Shown here one piece after another: positions 1 through 9,144 of a stretch of 64,000 nt of DNA. Where the stretch lies: contig JADGPS010000001.1 of NCBI GenBank assembly GCA_017882285.1, forward strand, positions 62,001 through 126,000. Direction: 5' to 3'. Each line of letters opens with the position of its first letter. Position 1 is the stretch's first letter. The notes beneath the pieces are model-generated. The model worked only from the letters and a program-made list of their open reading frames with translations, did not search any database and was not told the DNA's origin. This DNA is from Paludibacter sp. GTDB taxonomy: Bacteria; Bacteroidota; Bacteroidia; Bacteroidales; Paludibacteraceae. The position numbers and the translations under genes were made by a program.

Positions 1-956
1 AGGACTGCCAGTGCGTATTGCGCCGAATGCGAAGTTCCTGCTGTAGTGGCGTACAACACGCCGTACGGAATAAAATGCCCGAGCACATCACTGGTGAAAT
101 AGTTTTTCAAATTTGGGTAACGACGTGTTCGGAGTTTTTCGGACGTAATCATCATCCCAATACGTTGTCCGGCATAACTGAAAATTTTGGAAGCCGAAAG
201 CAACAACACATAATTGTCGGTATAATGCGCCACGGTGGGTTGAAACGGAGCAACAGCGGGCGTTCCGTAATGCTGACGAAAATCCATACCGAAGTACGCC
301 AAATCTTCCACCACGATGACATCATATTTCGTGGCCAGTTCTCCGATAATTTTCAATTCATTTTCCGAAAAACAAATCCACGACGGATTGTTGGGCGACG
401 AATAGCAAATGGCACAAATATTGCCTTCTTTCAAATAGGTTTCCAGTTTGTCGCGAAGCTTTTCGCCACGAAAATGCAGTATATCGAAAGATTTAAACGG
501 AACGCCGATTAATTGCAGTTGTGATTTTTGCACCGGAAATCCCGGATCGATAAAGAGTGTGTAAGGTTTTTCGGGATTGGTTCGGGCTGCAGCCAGTAAT
601 GCCGCGAAACTTCCCTGCATTGCTCCAACTGTTGGCACACAATTCAAGGACGAAACTTCCAGATTCATAAACTGTTTGGCAAAGCGTGCCATCTCGGTTT
701 TAGCAAACGGAATGCCTTCGATATGCGGATACATAGTTGCCAATCCTTTGTCCAACGCTTCTTTTTCCGCCGCAATAGCTATTTCAGAAGCAGGCAAACC
801 TGGCACACCCATTTCCATGTGAATAAATTCCTGTCCGCTTTGTTGTTCGATTTGTGCAACGAGATTTCCCACTTCACGTATAGATAAACGGGTTATATCC
901 GGTTCACCGAATGTGGAAAAAAGAGAATCGACGAGAGTTTTAGGTATTGTTGTCAT
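1..956 (-). CDS. PLP-dependent class I/II aminotransferase (C-terminus outside the window)
   Basis: The reading frame starts at the ATG at 954-956 and stays open to the window edge, giving about 318 residues. The protein has the fold-type I aminotransferase layout: a substrate-loop region MEMGVPGLP near residue 48, a CYSSPNNP motif in the middle, and a PLP-lysine motif SASKIFSYAGQRIG, whose Lys should form the Schiff base. It would transfer an amino group between an amino acid and a 2-oxo acid in the cytoplasm; the substrate cannot be read. It lies about 95 bases downstream of a phenylacetate-CoA-ligase-like gene on the same strand and is probably in its operon, so an aromatic amino acid/aryl-pyruvate substrate is a reasonable inference. 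The C-terminal domain is missing only because the window starts here. Confidence 0.88.
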   Translation of the reverse strand, partial: MTTIPKTLVDSLFSTFGEPDITRLSIREVGNLVAQIEQQSGQEFIHMEMGVPGLPASEIAIAAEKEALDKGLATMYPHIEGIPFAKTEMARFAKQFMNLEVSSLNCVPTVGAMQGSFAALLAAARTNPEKPYTLFIDPGFPVQKSQLQLIGVPFKSFDILHFRGEKLRDKLETYLKEGNICAICYSSPNNPSWICFSENELKIIGELATKYDVIVVEDLAYFGMDFRQHYGTPAVAPFQPTVAHYTDNYVLLLSASKIFSYAGQRIGMMITSEKLRTRRYPNLKNYFTSDVLGHFIPYGVLYATTAGTSHSAQYALAV

Positions 957-1049
957 TTTTGTTGTGTAATTGTTTAACCGGTGAATTGTTTAACCGTTTA
1001 ACTAGTATTTTTCAACTCTATTCAATCTATAAATTAACACATTATCACA

Positions 1050-2348
1050 TCATTTTTTCCTCTTATCCACAACTCTCACTGCTTTTCCTTCGCTGCGGGC
1101 AATCGTTTTCGGTTCCACTAATGTAACCTTCACACTCAAACCTATAGCGTTGTTAAGCGCATGCTGAATTTTCCGCGAAAGCATTTGCAGGTCGCGGATG
1201 GTTTCCATCCTGTTCGTTTCATCCAGTTCCACTTTTAGTTCCAGGGTATCAAGGTTATTTTCCCTGTCGACGTACAACATGTAATGTGCACTTGTCTCGC
1301 CCATTTCCAATAAAACATGTTCAATTTGCGATGGGAACAGATTTACACCACGGATAATGAGCATATCGTCGCTGCGTCCGGTAATCTTTTTCATGCGCAC
1401 TGTCGTACGTCCACATTTACATGTTGAGCGATTTAGGGTGGAAAGGTCTCGGGTATTATAACGCAACAATGGAATTCCTTCCTTAGTCAATGTTGTGAAA
1501 ACAAGTTCACCTTCTTCACCATCAGCCATAGGCAGTTTGGTGCCAGAATCAACAATTTCGGGGAAGAAATGATCTTCGTGAACATGTAATCCAACATGAT
1601 GAATACAATCGTTGGCCACACCAGGTCCCATAATTTCGCTGAGTCCGTAAATATCAAAAGCCTTGATTCCCCATTTCTTTTCAAGTTCCAAGCGCATATT
1701 TTCAGTCCAGGGTTCAGCGCCGAAAACTCCTACTTTCAGTTTCATGTCTTTCAATGAATAACCATTTTCAGCAAGTGCATCAGCTAAGTGAAGCGCGTAC
1801 GAAGGTGTACAAGCCAAAACGGTAGAGCCGAAATCGGACATCAATTGCAATTGACGACGCGTATTACCTCCGGAAATCGGAATAACAGTACAACCGACTG
1901 TTTCAGCACCATAATGAACTCCTAATCCGCCGGTAAATAATCCGTAACCGTACGAAACCTGCATTACATCGTCCGACGAAATTCCGGCCATTGTCAGGCA
2001 GCGTGCCAGCACTTCGCGCCAGTTTTTAATATCGTTTTTAGTATAACCTACTGTGGTCGGTTTACCGGTTGTTCCACTCGAAGCATGAACTCGCACAATA
2101 TCCTTCATTGGCACTGCAAATAATCCGAATGGATAATGGTCGCGCAAGTCGTTTTTATAGGTAAACGGTAATTTTACTATATCGTCAATCGATTTTATAT
2201 CGGATGGTTCCACTCCCATTTCCTCCATTCGGTGTCGATAAAAAGCCACATTATTATAAACTCTGTTTACCAACTCTATCAGTCGTTCACTTTGTAATGC
2301 ACGCATATCTTCGCGGCTCATGCACTCTATCTTTTCGTTCCAGATCAT
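1050..2348 (-). CDS. Phenylacetate-CoA ligase-like adenylate-forming enzyme
   Basis: At 432 aa this is the usual size of PaaK-type aryl-CoA ligases. These cytoplasmic enzymes activate an arylacetate with ATP and load it onto CoA. Visible motifs are the phosphate loop SSGTTGKP (about residues 90-97), YGLSEIMGPG (about 234-243) and YNTRD further on, followed by a PaaK-type C-terminal domain. A CKCGRT stretch near residue 315 resembles a metal-binding insert seen in this family. The start codon overlaps the stop of the upstream ACT-domain gene by four bases (ATGA at 2345-2348), so the two are translationally coupled. In anaerobic Bacteroidota such ligases commonly accompany 2-oxo acid:ferredoxin oxidoreductases and take part in arylacetate/aromatic amino acid interconversion. 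No oxidoreductase is in view, and the exact acid is unknown. Confidence 0.85.
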   Translation of the reverse strand: MIWNEKIECMSREDMRALQSERLIELVNRVYNNVAFYRHRMEEMGVEPSDIKSIDDIVKLPFTYKNDLRDHYPFGLFAVPMKDIVRVHASSGTTGKPTTVGYTKNDIKNWREVLARCLTMAGISSDDVMQVSYGYGLFTGGLGVHYGAETVGCTVIPISGGNTRRQLQLMSDFGSTVLACTPSYALHLADALAENGYSLKDMKLKVGVFGAEPWTENMRLELEKKWGIKAFDIYGLSEIMGPGVANDCIHHVGLHVHEDHFFPEIVDSGTKLPMADGEEGELVFTTLTKEGIPLLRYNTRDLSTLNRSTCKCGRTTVRMKKITGRSDDMLIIRGVNLFPSQIEHVLLEMGETSAHYMLYVDRENNLDTLELKVELDETNRMETIRDLQMLSRKIQHALNNAIGLSVKVTLVEPKTIARSEGKAVRVVDKRKK

Positions 2349-2773
2349 ACAGTAGCTTTCAAATCGGATTCGTGAATAGTTTTTAACCTGTTTGTCTGAA
2401 TTACTTCGATTGCTTTTTCTTGGTTGTCGGTTCGCAAAACCAATATGGATTTACTTCCGAAACTAAAAGCATAGACATATTCGATAGACAATCCGGCATC
2501 AGTGAACAAATTAAGGATATGCGACATAGACCCCGGAGCAGCACCCATCTCGAGTGATAAAACATCATGAATACGAACAGAATAATGCTTAGCATGCAGA
2601 ACTTCAACCGCTTTTTCAGGATCGGAAACCAACATACGCAGAAGTCCGTAATCACTACTGTCAGCTACTGTCAAGGCATTGATATTTATATTATTTTTTG
2701 CTAATATGGCCAGAATTTCGTTCAAATGACCGGTTTTGTTTTCTAAGAAAACGGATAGTTGGCGAATAGTCAT
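2345..2773 (-). CDS. Tandem ACT-domain protein
   Basis: This 142-residue protein consists of two ACT-like modules (about 1-70 and 71-142). The first opens with RQLSVFLENKTGHLNEI, a typical ACT strand-helix start, and the second has the similar pattern PGSMSHILNLFTDAG. There is no enzymatic domain. ACT modules bind small ligands, mostly amino acids, and regulate enzymes. Overlap with the ligase gene suggests that this protein senses an aromatic amino acid or product for that pathway; this is inference. The gene is the first of its operon: a minus-strand TAnnTTTG element lies about 30 bases upstream of the ATG. Confidence 0.8.
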   Translation of the reverse strand: MTIRQLSVFLENKTGHLNEILAILAKNNININALTVADSSDYGLLRMLVSDPEKAVEVLHAKHYSVRIHDVLSLEMGAAPGSMSHILNLFTDAGLSIEYVYAFSFGSKSILVLRTDNQEKAIEVIQTNRLKTIHESDLKATV

Positions 2774-2802
2774 AATTTAATTTATAAATATTTTTTAGAG
2801 TA

Positions 2803-2810
2803 CAAATTTA
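2803..2810 (-). promoter_or_regulatory. -7 promoter element of the ACT/aryl-CoA ligase operon
   Basis: On the minus strand this reads TAAATTTG, matching the Bacteroides -7 consensus TAnnTTTG, about 30 bases before the ACT gene start. No clear TTTG -33 partner was found. Confidence 0.5.
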
Positions 2811-2961
2811 TAAAAAAATGAACGTAAATAGCATGTATTTGAAATAATTTTAAAATAAGAAAGTTTGATGAATACTTTTAATAATACTGATTTGAAATAC
2901 TAATCCATTGTAATAATCTTATGAATTAAAGCTAAAACTTTTTGAGTAAGTAAAAAAAATG

Positions 2962-2969
2962 TACTTTTG
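2962..2969 (+). promoter_or_regulatory. Bacteroides-type promoter of the spmAB-like gene
   Basis: TACTTTTG matches TAnnTTTG exactly. A TTTG at 2941-2944 is a possible -33 element, with 17 bases between. Transcription would start near 2976, about 30 bases before the ATG at 3008. Confidence 0.6.
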
Positions 2970-3007
2970 TACTAAATCTGATTTCGAAAACCAAATCAAA
3001 ATTAAAT

Positions 3008-4240
3008 ATGATTTTAAACTATATCTGGATTGGCTTTCTATTGATTGCTTTTATAGTAGCGTGTATACAGCTAATTTTTTTTGGTAATACACAAATTTTC
3101 TCGGATATAATGACAGCAGCTTTCGGCTCTGCCAAGTCAGGTTTTGAAGTTTCTTTGGGTCTGACAGGTGCCTTATCGCTTTGGTTAGGCATTATGAAAA
3201 TCGGTGAAAAAGGAGGAGTTCTTGAGCGATTATCACATGTAGTAGCACCTTTCTTTGTAAAAATATTTCCTGAAATTCCCAAAGGTCACCCTGCATTAGC
3301 AAGTATGTTTATGAATCTGTCGGCCACTATGTTGGGGCTCGACAATGCTGCTACACCTATGGGTCTCAAAGCCATGAGCGAAATGCAGGAACTCAATCCC
3401 GAAAAAGACAAAGCATCCAATTCCATGATATTATTTTTGGTGTTGAATACAGCAGGTCTTACGCTTATTCCTATTAGTGTAATGGTTTACAGGGCTCAAT
3501 TGGGAGCAGTTAATCCCGCCGACGTATTTATTCCCATTCTTTTAGCTACATTCATTGCCTTTATTGCAGGATTAATAAGTGTTGCCGTAATTCAGAAAAT
3601 AAATCTTTTCAACCGAGTGGTACTCGGAACTTTAGGAGGAATTTCTGCTCTCGTCGGTGGTATTATTTATTTTTTGAGCGGATTACCCAAAGAACAAATT
3701 GCTCAATACTCAAGTTTCGCTGCCAATTTCATTCTTCTTTCTATTATCATTAGCTTCATTACCATGGCTTTAATCCGAAAAGTGAATGTATATGATTCAT
3801 TTATCGAAGGAGCAAAAGAAGGATTTAAGGTGGCAATCGGCATTATTCCTTATTTGATAGCTATTCTGGTGGCAATTGGTATGTTTCGGGCTTCGGGTGC
3901 ACTTACTTTTCTGATTGACGGCATCCGTTGGTTAGTCGCACTCACCGGCGTTAATACCGAATTTGTCGATGCACTTCCCACTGCCTTAATGAAACCCTTA
4001 AGTGGGAGTGGTGCTCGTGGTATGATGATTGAAACCATGAAACTGCACGGAGCTGATTCGTTTGTAGGACGGCTTTCGAGTATCATTCAGGGTTCCACCG
4101 ATACAACGTTTTACATCATAGCTGTTTATTTTGGTTCGGTAGGCATAAAAAATACACGTTATGCTATTCTTTGCGGACTGTTTGCCGATGCTGTCGGAAT
4201 TACGGCAGCAATCTTGTTAGGATATTTATTTTTCCATTAA
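3008..4240 (+). CDS. Fused SpmA-SpmB nucleoside-recognition membrane protein
   Basis: This 410-residue integral membrane protein looks like SpmA (about residues 1-190) joined to SpmB (about 215-410). In Bacillus these are two separate spore-maturation proteins. Characteristic stretches are NLSATMLGLDNAATPMGLKA in the SpmA half, and LMKPLSGSGARGM plus GSTDTTFYIIAVYFGSVG in the SpmB half; both halves carry the Gate/nucleoside-recognition fold. Several hydrophobic helices are evident. Bacteroidota do not sporulate, so the role must be different, perhaps small-molecule transport, and the substrate is unknown. ybeY follows 10 bases downstream, so the two are probably co-transcribed. The start is supported by the promoter element at 2962. 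Confidence 0.85.
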   Translation: MILNYIWIGFLLIAFIVACIQLIFFGNTQIFSDIMTAAFGSAKSGFEVSLGLTGALSLWLGIMKIGEKGGVLERLSHVVAPFFVKIFPEIPKGHPALASMFMNLSATMLGLDNAATPMGLKAMSEMQELNPEKDKASNSMILFLVLNTAGLTLIPISVMVYRAQLGAVNPADVFIPILLATFIAFIAGLISVAVIQKINLFNRVVLGTLGGISALVGGIIYFLSGLPKEQIAQYSSFAANFILLSIIISFITMALIRKVNVYDSFIEGAKEGFKVAIGIIPYLIAILVAIGMFRASGALTFLIDGIRWLVALTGVNTEFVDALPTALMKPLSGSGARGMMIETMKLHGADSFVGRLSSIIQGSTDTTFYIIAVYFGSVGIKNTRYAILCGLFADAVGITAAILLGYLFFH

Positions 4241-4250
4241 ATGTCAAAAA

Positions 4251-4667
4251 ATGATTCAATATATTACAGAAGAAGTAACTCTCCCTTCAATCGAAAAACA
4301 GAAAATCAACCGTTGGATTAAAGAAACAGCAGCAGAGTATGATCGAAAAATAAGTGAAATAGCCTTTATTTTTTGCTCTGACAAGAAAATACTGGAGATG
4401 AACAACCAATATCTCCATCACAATTATTACACTGATATCATTACGTTTGACTACAGTGAAGGTAAAGTAATTTCGGGCGATATATTTATAAGCCTTGATA
4501 CTGTTAAAAGTAATGCTGAAGAATTTAAAGTAAGTTTTGATAATGAGTTAAAACGAATTTTGATTCACGGAATCTTACATCTTTGCGGACAGGATGATAA
4601 AACACCCGAACTGAGGTTGGAGATGACTGAAAAAGAAAACCTGGCATTAAACCGGTTAATTGAATAA
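4251..4667 (+). CDS. ybeY: rRNA maturation RNase YbeY
   Basis: At 138 aa this has the expected size of the UPF0054 metal-dependent endoribonuclease that acts in 16S rRNA 3'-end maturation and ribosome quality control. The motif around residues 104-116 reads IHGILHLCGQDD. The first two metal ligands, H106 and H110, are present. The third position of the HGxLHLxGxDH consensus, His in E. coli, is Asp (D116); as far as I recall, Bacteroidota homologues commonly deviate here. An ATG at 4241 is in another frame and is not used. The gene lies directly after the spmAB-like gene and ends before a hairpin at about 4739-4770. Confidence 0.9.
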   Translation: MIQYITEEVTLPSIEKQKINRWIKETAAEYDRKISEIAFIFCSDKKILEMNNQYLHHNYYTDIITFDYSEGKVISGDIFISLDTVKSNAEEFKVSFDNELKRILIHGILHLCGQDDKTPELRLEMTEKENLALNRLIE

Positions 4668-4738
4668 TGCATTTTAAGCAATTTATTAAAGTATCCCAGA
4701 CTTTTGCAACAATGTCAGTAATTTTGCAATAATAAGTT

Positions 4739-4770
4739 AAATAAAGCATTCACTTAAAGTGCTTTTTATT
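4739..4770 (+). terminator. Probable terminator after ybeY
   Basis: AAATAAAGCA pairs with TGCTTTTTATT across a short loop, with T-rich sequence on the 3' side of the stem. It sits between ybeY and the promoter of the next gene. Confidence 0.5.
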
Positions 4771-4789
4771 ATCATTGAAAGAATATCAT

Positions 4790-4797
4790 TACTTTTG
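4790..4797 (+). promoter_or_regulatory. -7 promoter element of the barrel protein-uppS-bamA cluster
   Basis: TACTTTTG matches the TAnnTTTG consensus 80 bases before the start of the next gene and just downstream of the ybeY terminator. A second near-match at 4719-4726 lies before the terminator and is less likely to be used. Confidence 0.5.
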
Positions 4798-4877
4798 TTG
4801 CTGCATTTTTGTTGAATTATAAAATTAAAACCTGAAATTCTCGTTCTTAATCTAATTACTTTTATCATTGAAACAGG

Positions 4878-5627
4878 ATGAAATTGAAACTAATTAGATT
4901 TTTTATTTTAGGTGCTTTGGCTTTAAATACTTGCTATTTATCAGCACAAGTAGTTGAACTGGATGAGTACAAAGCTGAGATTGGTTTGGCTGGTGGTGGT
5001 TCATATTATTTAGGAGACGCTAATAGTCAGTTGTTTTTTAATATGCAACCTTCTTATGGTGGTTTTTTCAGGTATATTTTAAATCAAAGAATTGCGTTTC
5101 GGGCTGAGTTAAACAGTGCTTTAATTGCTGGAAATTTTTATTATCTGAATTTCCCAATAATATTAAACAACACAATCTATTCTGCGGATATTTGTGGAGA
5201 ATTTAATTTTTTCGATTTGGAACGAAATCCTTACAAACGATTAAGTAAAACTTTTTCGCCTTATATATTTGCCGGTGTGGGAATGATATATTCTAATTCT
5301 ATAAACGCAAGTATCCCGTTTGGTATTGGAATGAAAGTGAAATTAGCAAAACGATGGAATTTGAATGTGCAATGGTCAAACAGGTTATTATTTGGGGACA
5401 ATTTGGAAGGAAATGTGCGATGGCAAAACAGCTTATCAGTTGACAATTTGGAATATGTACCGAATTTAAACGATCCAAACTTATTGAATGGAACTAATAT
5501 TTTCAACAATGATTTGCTCTCAACTTTAACTATAGGAATTAGTTATGATATTTGGAAAAAGCCATGCGATTGCGTGAACTCGTCTACTACTAAAGATAGT
5601 CATAAATACAAGAATAAGTCAAATTAG
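4878..5627 (+). CDS. Outer-membrane beta-barrel protein (DUF6089-like)
   Basis: This 249-residue protein has a signal peptide of about 23 residues ending at CYLSAQ. It is followed by alternating aromatic/polar strands typical of a small outer-membrane barrel, with glycine-rich turns such as GLAGGGSYYLGDAN. A conserved barrel protein often precedes uppS in Bacteroidales, and here uppS starts 3 bases after the stop, so they are co-transcribed. I infer an outer-membrane structural or assembly role; no enzymatic motif is visible. The C-terminal tail KKPCDCVNSSTT is polar and probably periplasmic. Confidence 0.72.
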   Translation: MKLKLIRFFILGALALNTCYLSAQVVELDEYKAEIGLAGGGSYYLGDANSQLFFNMQPSYGGFFRYILNQRIAFRAELNSALIAGNFYYLNFPIILNNTIYSADICGEFNFFDLERNPYKRLSKTFSPYIFAGVGMIYSNSINASIPFGIGMKVKLAKRWNLNVQWSNRLLFGDNLEGNVRWQNSLSVDNLEYVPNLNDPNLLNGTNIFNNDLLSTLTIGISYDIWKKPCDCVNSSTTKDSHKYKNKSN

Positions 5628-5629
5628 AA

Positions 5630-6355
5630 ATGTCATCATTCAAAGATAAAATAGATAAATCAAACTTACCAAAACACATTGCTATTATTATGGATGGCAA
5701 TGGACGATGGGCTACAGAACGAGGATATGATCGGATTTTTGGACATCATGAAGGTGTAACTTCTGTTCGTGAAATTACCGAAGCTGCTGCAGAAATAGGG
5801 ATTGGTTACTTAACACTTTATGCCTTTTCAACTGAAAACTGGAGTCGCCCTCAAACGGAAGTTGATGCGTTAATGGAACTTTTAATTGATACAATTGAAA
5901 ATGAAACTCCTACTTTGAATAAAAACAATGTTAGACTAATGGCAATTGGAGATTTAAGCCGTCTGCCTGGTAATGCCGGACAAAAATTAAATCGCTGCAT
6001 TGATCAAACGAGTGCAAATACCGGTTTAGCTTTAGTTTTAGCATTAAGCTATTCTTCGCGCTGGGAAATTACAACTGCATTGAAAAATATTTGTAAAGAA
6101 ATAAAATCAGATAAGCTTAACATTGAAGATATAAACGATGAATTGATTAGTAACTACTTGACTACAAAAAATATTCCGGATCCTGACTTATTAATTCGGA
6201 CAAGCGGTGAACAACGAATTAGTAATTTCTTGTTATGGCAAATTGCTTATACAGAGTTATATTTCACTAAAACACATTGGCCGGCTTTTAGAAAAGAAAA
6301 TTTTTTTCAAGCAATTTTTGAATTTCAAAAAAGAGAACGTCGATTTGGAAAATAA
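5630..6355 (+). CDS. uppS: Undecaprenyl diphosphate synthase
   Basis: This 241-residue cis-prenyltransferase extends farnesyl diphosphate with isopentenyl diphosphate to make the C55 carrier lipid for peptidoglycan and O-antigen. The diphosphate-binding motif IIMDGNGRWA is at about residues 19-28, with catalytic D22. The motifs YAFSTENWSRP and RTSGEQRISNFLLWQ, followed by ELYF, complete the family signature. Length is normal. The gene starts 3 bases after the barrel-protein gene, and bamA follows after 43 bases, so lipid carrier synthesis is co-expressed with outer-membrane assembly. Confidence 0.96.
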   Translation: MSSFKDKIDKSNLPKHIAIIMDGNGRWATERGYDRIFGHHEGVTSVREITEAAAEIGIGYLTLYAFSTENWSRPQTEVDALMELLIDTIENETPTLNKNNVRLMAIGDLSRLPGNAGQKLNRCIDQTSANTGLALVLALSYSSRWEITTALKNICKEIKSDKLNIEDINDELISNYLTTKNIPDPDLLIRTSGEQRISNFLLWQIAYTELYFTKTHWPAFRKENFFQAIFEFQKRERRFGK

Positions 6356-6398
6356 TAACTTACAAATTCTACACTATCTCGATACCCAAAATAAATTT

Positions 6399-9017
6399 AT
6401 GCAATACAAACTGCTTTCATTAATTTCATTTATTTTTCTTTTAAGTCATTTTGTGTCTGCACAAACAATTACTGAAAAAGATTCTACAAACTTACCAATT
6501 ATTGAATATTCAAATGCAACACCTAAATATGAAATTGCAGCAATAACTGTTTCAGGTGCAAGTAATTATGAAGATTTCGTGCTAATTGGATTTTCAGGAT
6601 TATCTGTTGGTGATGTTATTAACGTGCCCGGTGATGCAATTACAAATGCTGTAAAACGGTTTTGGAAACAAGGTCTTTTTTCGGATGTTAAGATATTTGC
6701 AACTAAAATTAAAGACGGTAAAGTTTGGCTTAATATAGCTTTAAAAGAGCGTCCGCGCGTTTCGGAAATAAATTATGTAGGACTTAAAAAGAATGAAATT
6801 GAAGAACTTAATTTACGAGTTGGCATTACCAAAGGAAATCAAATCACTCCTAACATTTCGGATAGAGCTAAAAAAGTGATTGATAAATACATGGAAGAAA
6901 AAGGATTCTTAAATGTATTGGTAAATGTCTATCAACGGAATGACCCTAAAAAACCCGGATATGTTATTGTGGAAATTAATGTGGATAAAAAACTTAAAAC
7001 AAAAGTTCATCAACTCGTTTTTACAGGGAACAAAGCATTGAATCATAATCAAATAAATAAGGTTATGAAAAAAACCAATGACAATAACTGGCGAAACTTC
7101 TTCCGAACCAAAAAGTTTGTACGCGAAGAATATGAAAAAGATAAAAAAGCTGTGATTGATAAATATAACGAGATTGGTTATCGTGATGCGTATATTGTTA
7201 CAGATAGTGTTGTTCCATTCGACAGTAAAAGTGTCAGCGTCTATTTGACTATTAATGAGGGGAAAAAATATTATTACAGGAATATTAAATGGATTGGGAA
7301 CACCATTTACCCCTATGATTATCTGAATGCCATTTTAAATATTAAGAAGGGGAATGTTTATAATCACAAAAACCTGATGGCAAGATTAGAAACGGATGAT
7401 GATGCCGTTGCGAAATTGTATCAAAACCGTGGTTATTTATTCTTCCAGATTGATCCGGTTGAAGTGCATATAGACGGTGATTCGATTGATTTTGAAATGC
7501 GAATGTACGAAGGTAAACCGGCAACAATCAATGAAATTGGGATTAAAGGGAATACTCGTGTTTATGAGCACGTTGTACGCCGCGAATTGCGCACCAAGCC
7601 CGGTCAATTGTACAGTCAGGAAGATATTATGCGTTCTCTTCGCGAATTGGCTCAAATGGGACATTTTGACCCTGAAAAGATTAAACCCGATATTCAGCCC
7701 GATCCTGAAAACGGAACAGTGAATATTAACTACGAACTTGAAACCAAAGGGAGTGATCAAATTGAATTTTCAGCCGGATGGGGCTCGACTGGTATTGTTG
7801 GAAGTATAGGGTTGAAATTCAGCAACTTTGCAATTCAAAACCTTTTCAAACCGGAAACTTATCGTATTGTACCACAAGGTGAAGGTCAAACACTTACATT
7901 AAACGGAAGAACAAACGGTCAATCATATTCTTCGGTAAGTCTTTCGTTTTTGGAACCTTGGTTAGGAGGGAAACGTCCAAATTCACTTTCTGCTTCCATC
8001 TATTATTCAGCACAAGCAACTGTTAGTGATCGATATGCTGCTAATTACAGTAATTATATAAATCAAATTGGATATGGGTATGGTTACGGATCCAGTAGCA
8101 GTAGTTACAGCACCTTATATCAAAGCGAAATTGACCCAAATAAATTTATGAGAACATTAGGAGCTTCACTCGGTTACGGAAAACGACTCAGTTGGCCCGA
8201 CGATTATTTTGTTTTTCAAGGTGAATTATCCTATCAATTATTTATGCTTGGTAAATGGTATTATATGCCCCCGTTAACCGATGGTAATTTTAATAATTTC
8301 AGCTTAAATCTTACATTAAGTCGTAGTTCAATTGATAATCCGATATATACCCGACGTGGATCAACATTTTCGCTCGGTTTGAAAATTACTCCACCCTATT
8401 CAATTTTAAACGGCGGGAAAGTAAACGGGAAATTATATTCTGATCCAACAATGCCTAATTCAGATCGTTATAAGTTCTTAGAATATCATAAATGGACATT
8501 TACAGGAAAAACTTTCACACCATTAACTCCGGACGACAAATTAGTTTTAATGGGAAGGGCAATGTTCTCTTATTTAGGACACTACAATGAAAATGCACGT
8601 TCACCTTTCGAAACATTCTATATGGGCGGTGATGGTATGTCAAGTTATACAAGTTACGGAACAGATATGATTTCAATGCGTGGATACTCAAATGGTTCTT
8701 TGACACCTATGGACCCAAAAATTGGTTCTCCAATGGGTTATGTATATAATAAATTTACAATGGAATTACGTTATCCATTATCTTTGGAACAATCAGCCAC
8801 CATTTACGCATTAACTTTCTTAGAAGCCGGTAATTGTTTTAATAAAATTTCCCAATACAATCCATTTGATTTAAAAAGATCAGTAGGTGTTGGGGTTCGT
8901 ATTTTCTTGCCCATGTTTGGGATGATGGGTATTGATTGGGGTTACGGATTCGACAAAGATAATACCGGTAAAATTAGCGGTAGTCAATTCCACTTTGTAT
9001 TGGGACAAGAACTTTAA
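6399..9017 (+). CDS. bamA: Outer-membrane protein assembly factor BamA
   Basis: From the ATG at 6399 the protein has 872 residues and a clean signal peptide ending at HFVSAQ. An upstream in-frame ATG at 6207 lies inside uppS and would add 64 residues before the signal peptide, so it is rejected. After the signal peptide come POTRA repeats (roughly residues 40-440) and a C-terminal barrel. The conserved barrel features SFLEPWLGGKRP and the inward-loop motif MRGYSNG (VRGF/Y type) are present, and the last strand ends in QFHFVLGQEL. BamA folds beta-barrel proteins into the outer membrane. Its immediate neighbours are uppS upstream and ompH/skp chaperone genes downstream, a common Bacteroidales order. 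Confidence 0.95.
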   Translation: MQYKLLSLISFIFLLSHFVSAQTITEKDSTNLPIIEYSNATPKYEIAAITVSGASNYEDFVLIGFSGLSVGDVINVPGDAITNAVKRFWKQGLFSDVKIFATKIKDGKVWLNIALKERPRVSEINYVGLKKNEIEELNLRVGITKGNQITPNISDRAKKVIDKYMEEKGFLNVLVNVYQRNDPKKPGYVIVEINVDKKLKTKVHQLVFTGNKALNHNQINKVMKKTNDNNWRNFFRTKKFVREEYEKDKKAVIDKYNEIGYRDAYIVTDSVVPFDSKSVSVYLTINEGKKYYYRNIKWIGNTIYPYDYLNAILNIKKGNVYNHKNLMARLETDDDAVAKLYQNRGYLFFQIDPVEVHIDGDSIDFEMRMYEGKPATINEIGIKGNTRVYEHVVRRELRTKPGQLYSQEDIMRSLRELAQMGHFDPEKIKPDIQPDPENGTVNINYELETKGSDQIEFSAGWGSTGIVGSIGLKFSNFAIQNLFKPETYRIVPQGEGQTLTLNGRTNGQSYSSVSLSFLEPWLGGKRPNSLSASIYYSAQATVSDRYAANYSNYINQIGYGYGYGSSSSSYSTLYQSEIDPNKFMRTLGASLGYGKRLSWPDDYFVFQGELSYQLFMLGKWYYMPPLTDGNFNNFSLNLTLSRSSIDNPIYTRRGSTFSLGLKITPPYSILNGGKVNGKLYSDPTMPNSDRYKFLEYHKWTFTGKTFTPLTPDDKLVLMGRAMFSYLGHYNENARSPFETFYMGGDGMSSYTSYGTDMISMRGYSNGSLTPMDPKIGSPMGYVYNKFTMELRYPLSLEQSATIYALTFLEAGNCFNKISQYNPFDLKRSVGVGVRIFLPMFGMMGIDWGYGFDKDNTGKISGSQFHFVLGQEL

Positions 9018-9144
9018 TTAGTTCATAGTAAATAGTTTATAGATGGTGGAAATTAGAATTAATTAAACCAATAAAAATATGGCAAAGATTTTGTAATACT
9101 GACCTCAAATTCAAATTTTCAAAACCTATTTATCAAAAAAAAAT

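Noticed and set aside
1063..1071. TTATCCACA, a perfect DnaA box
   Set aside because: It is a single copy at the 3' end of the aryl-CoA ligase coding sequence, with no cluster of boxes and 47 kb from dnaA, so it is most likely chance.
6207..6398. Longer bamA with 64 extra N-terminal residues
   Set aside because: The extension overlaps uppS in another frame and would place the signal peptide internally. The ATG at 6399 gives a clean signal peptide.
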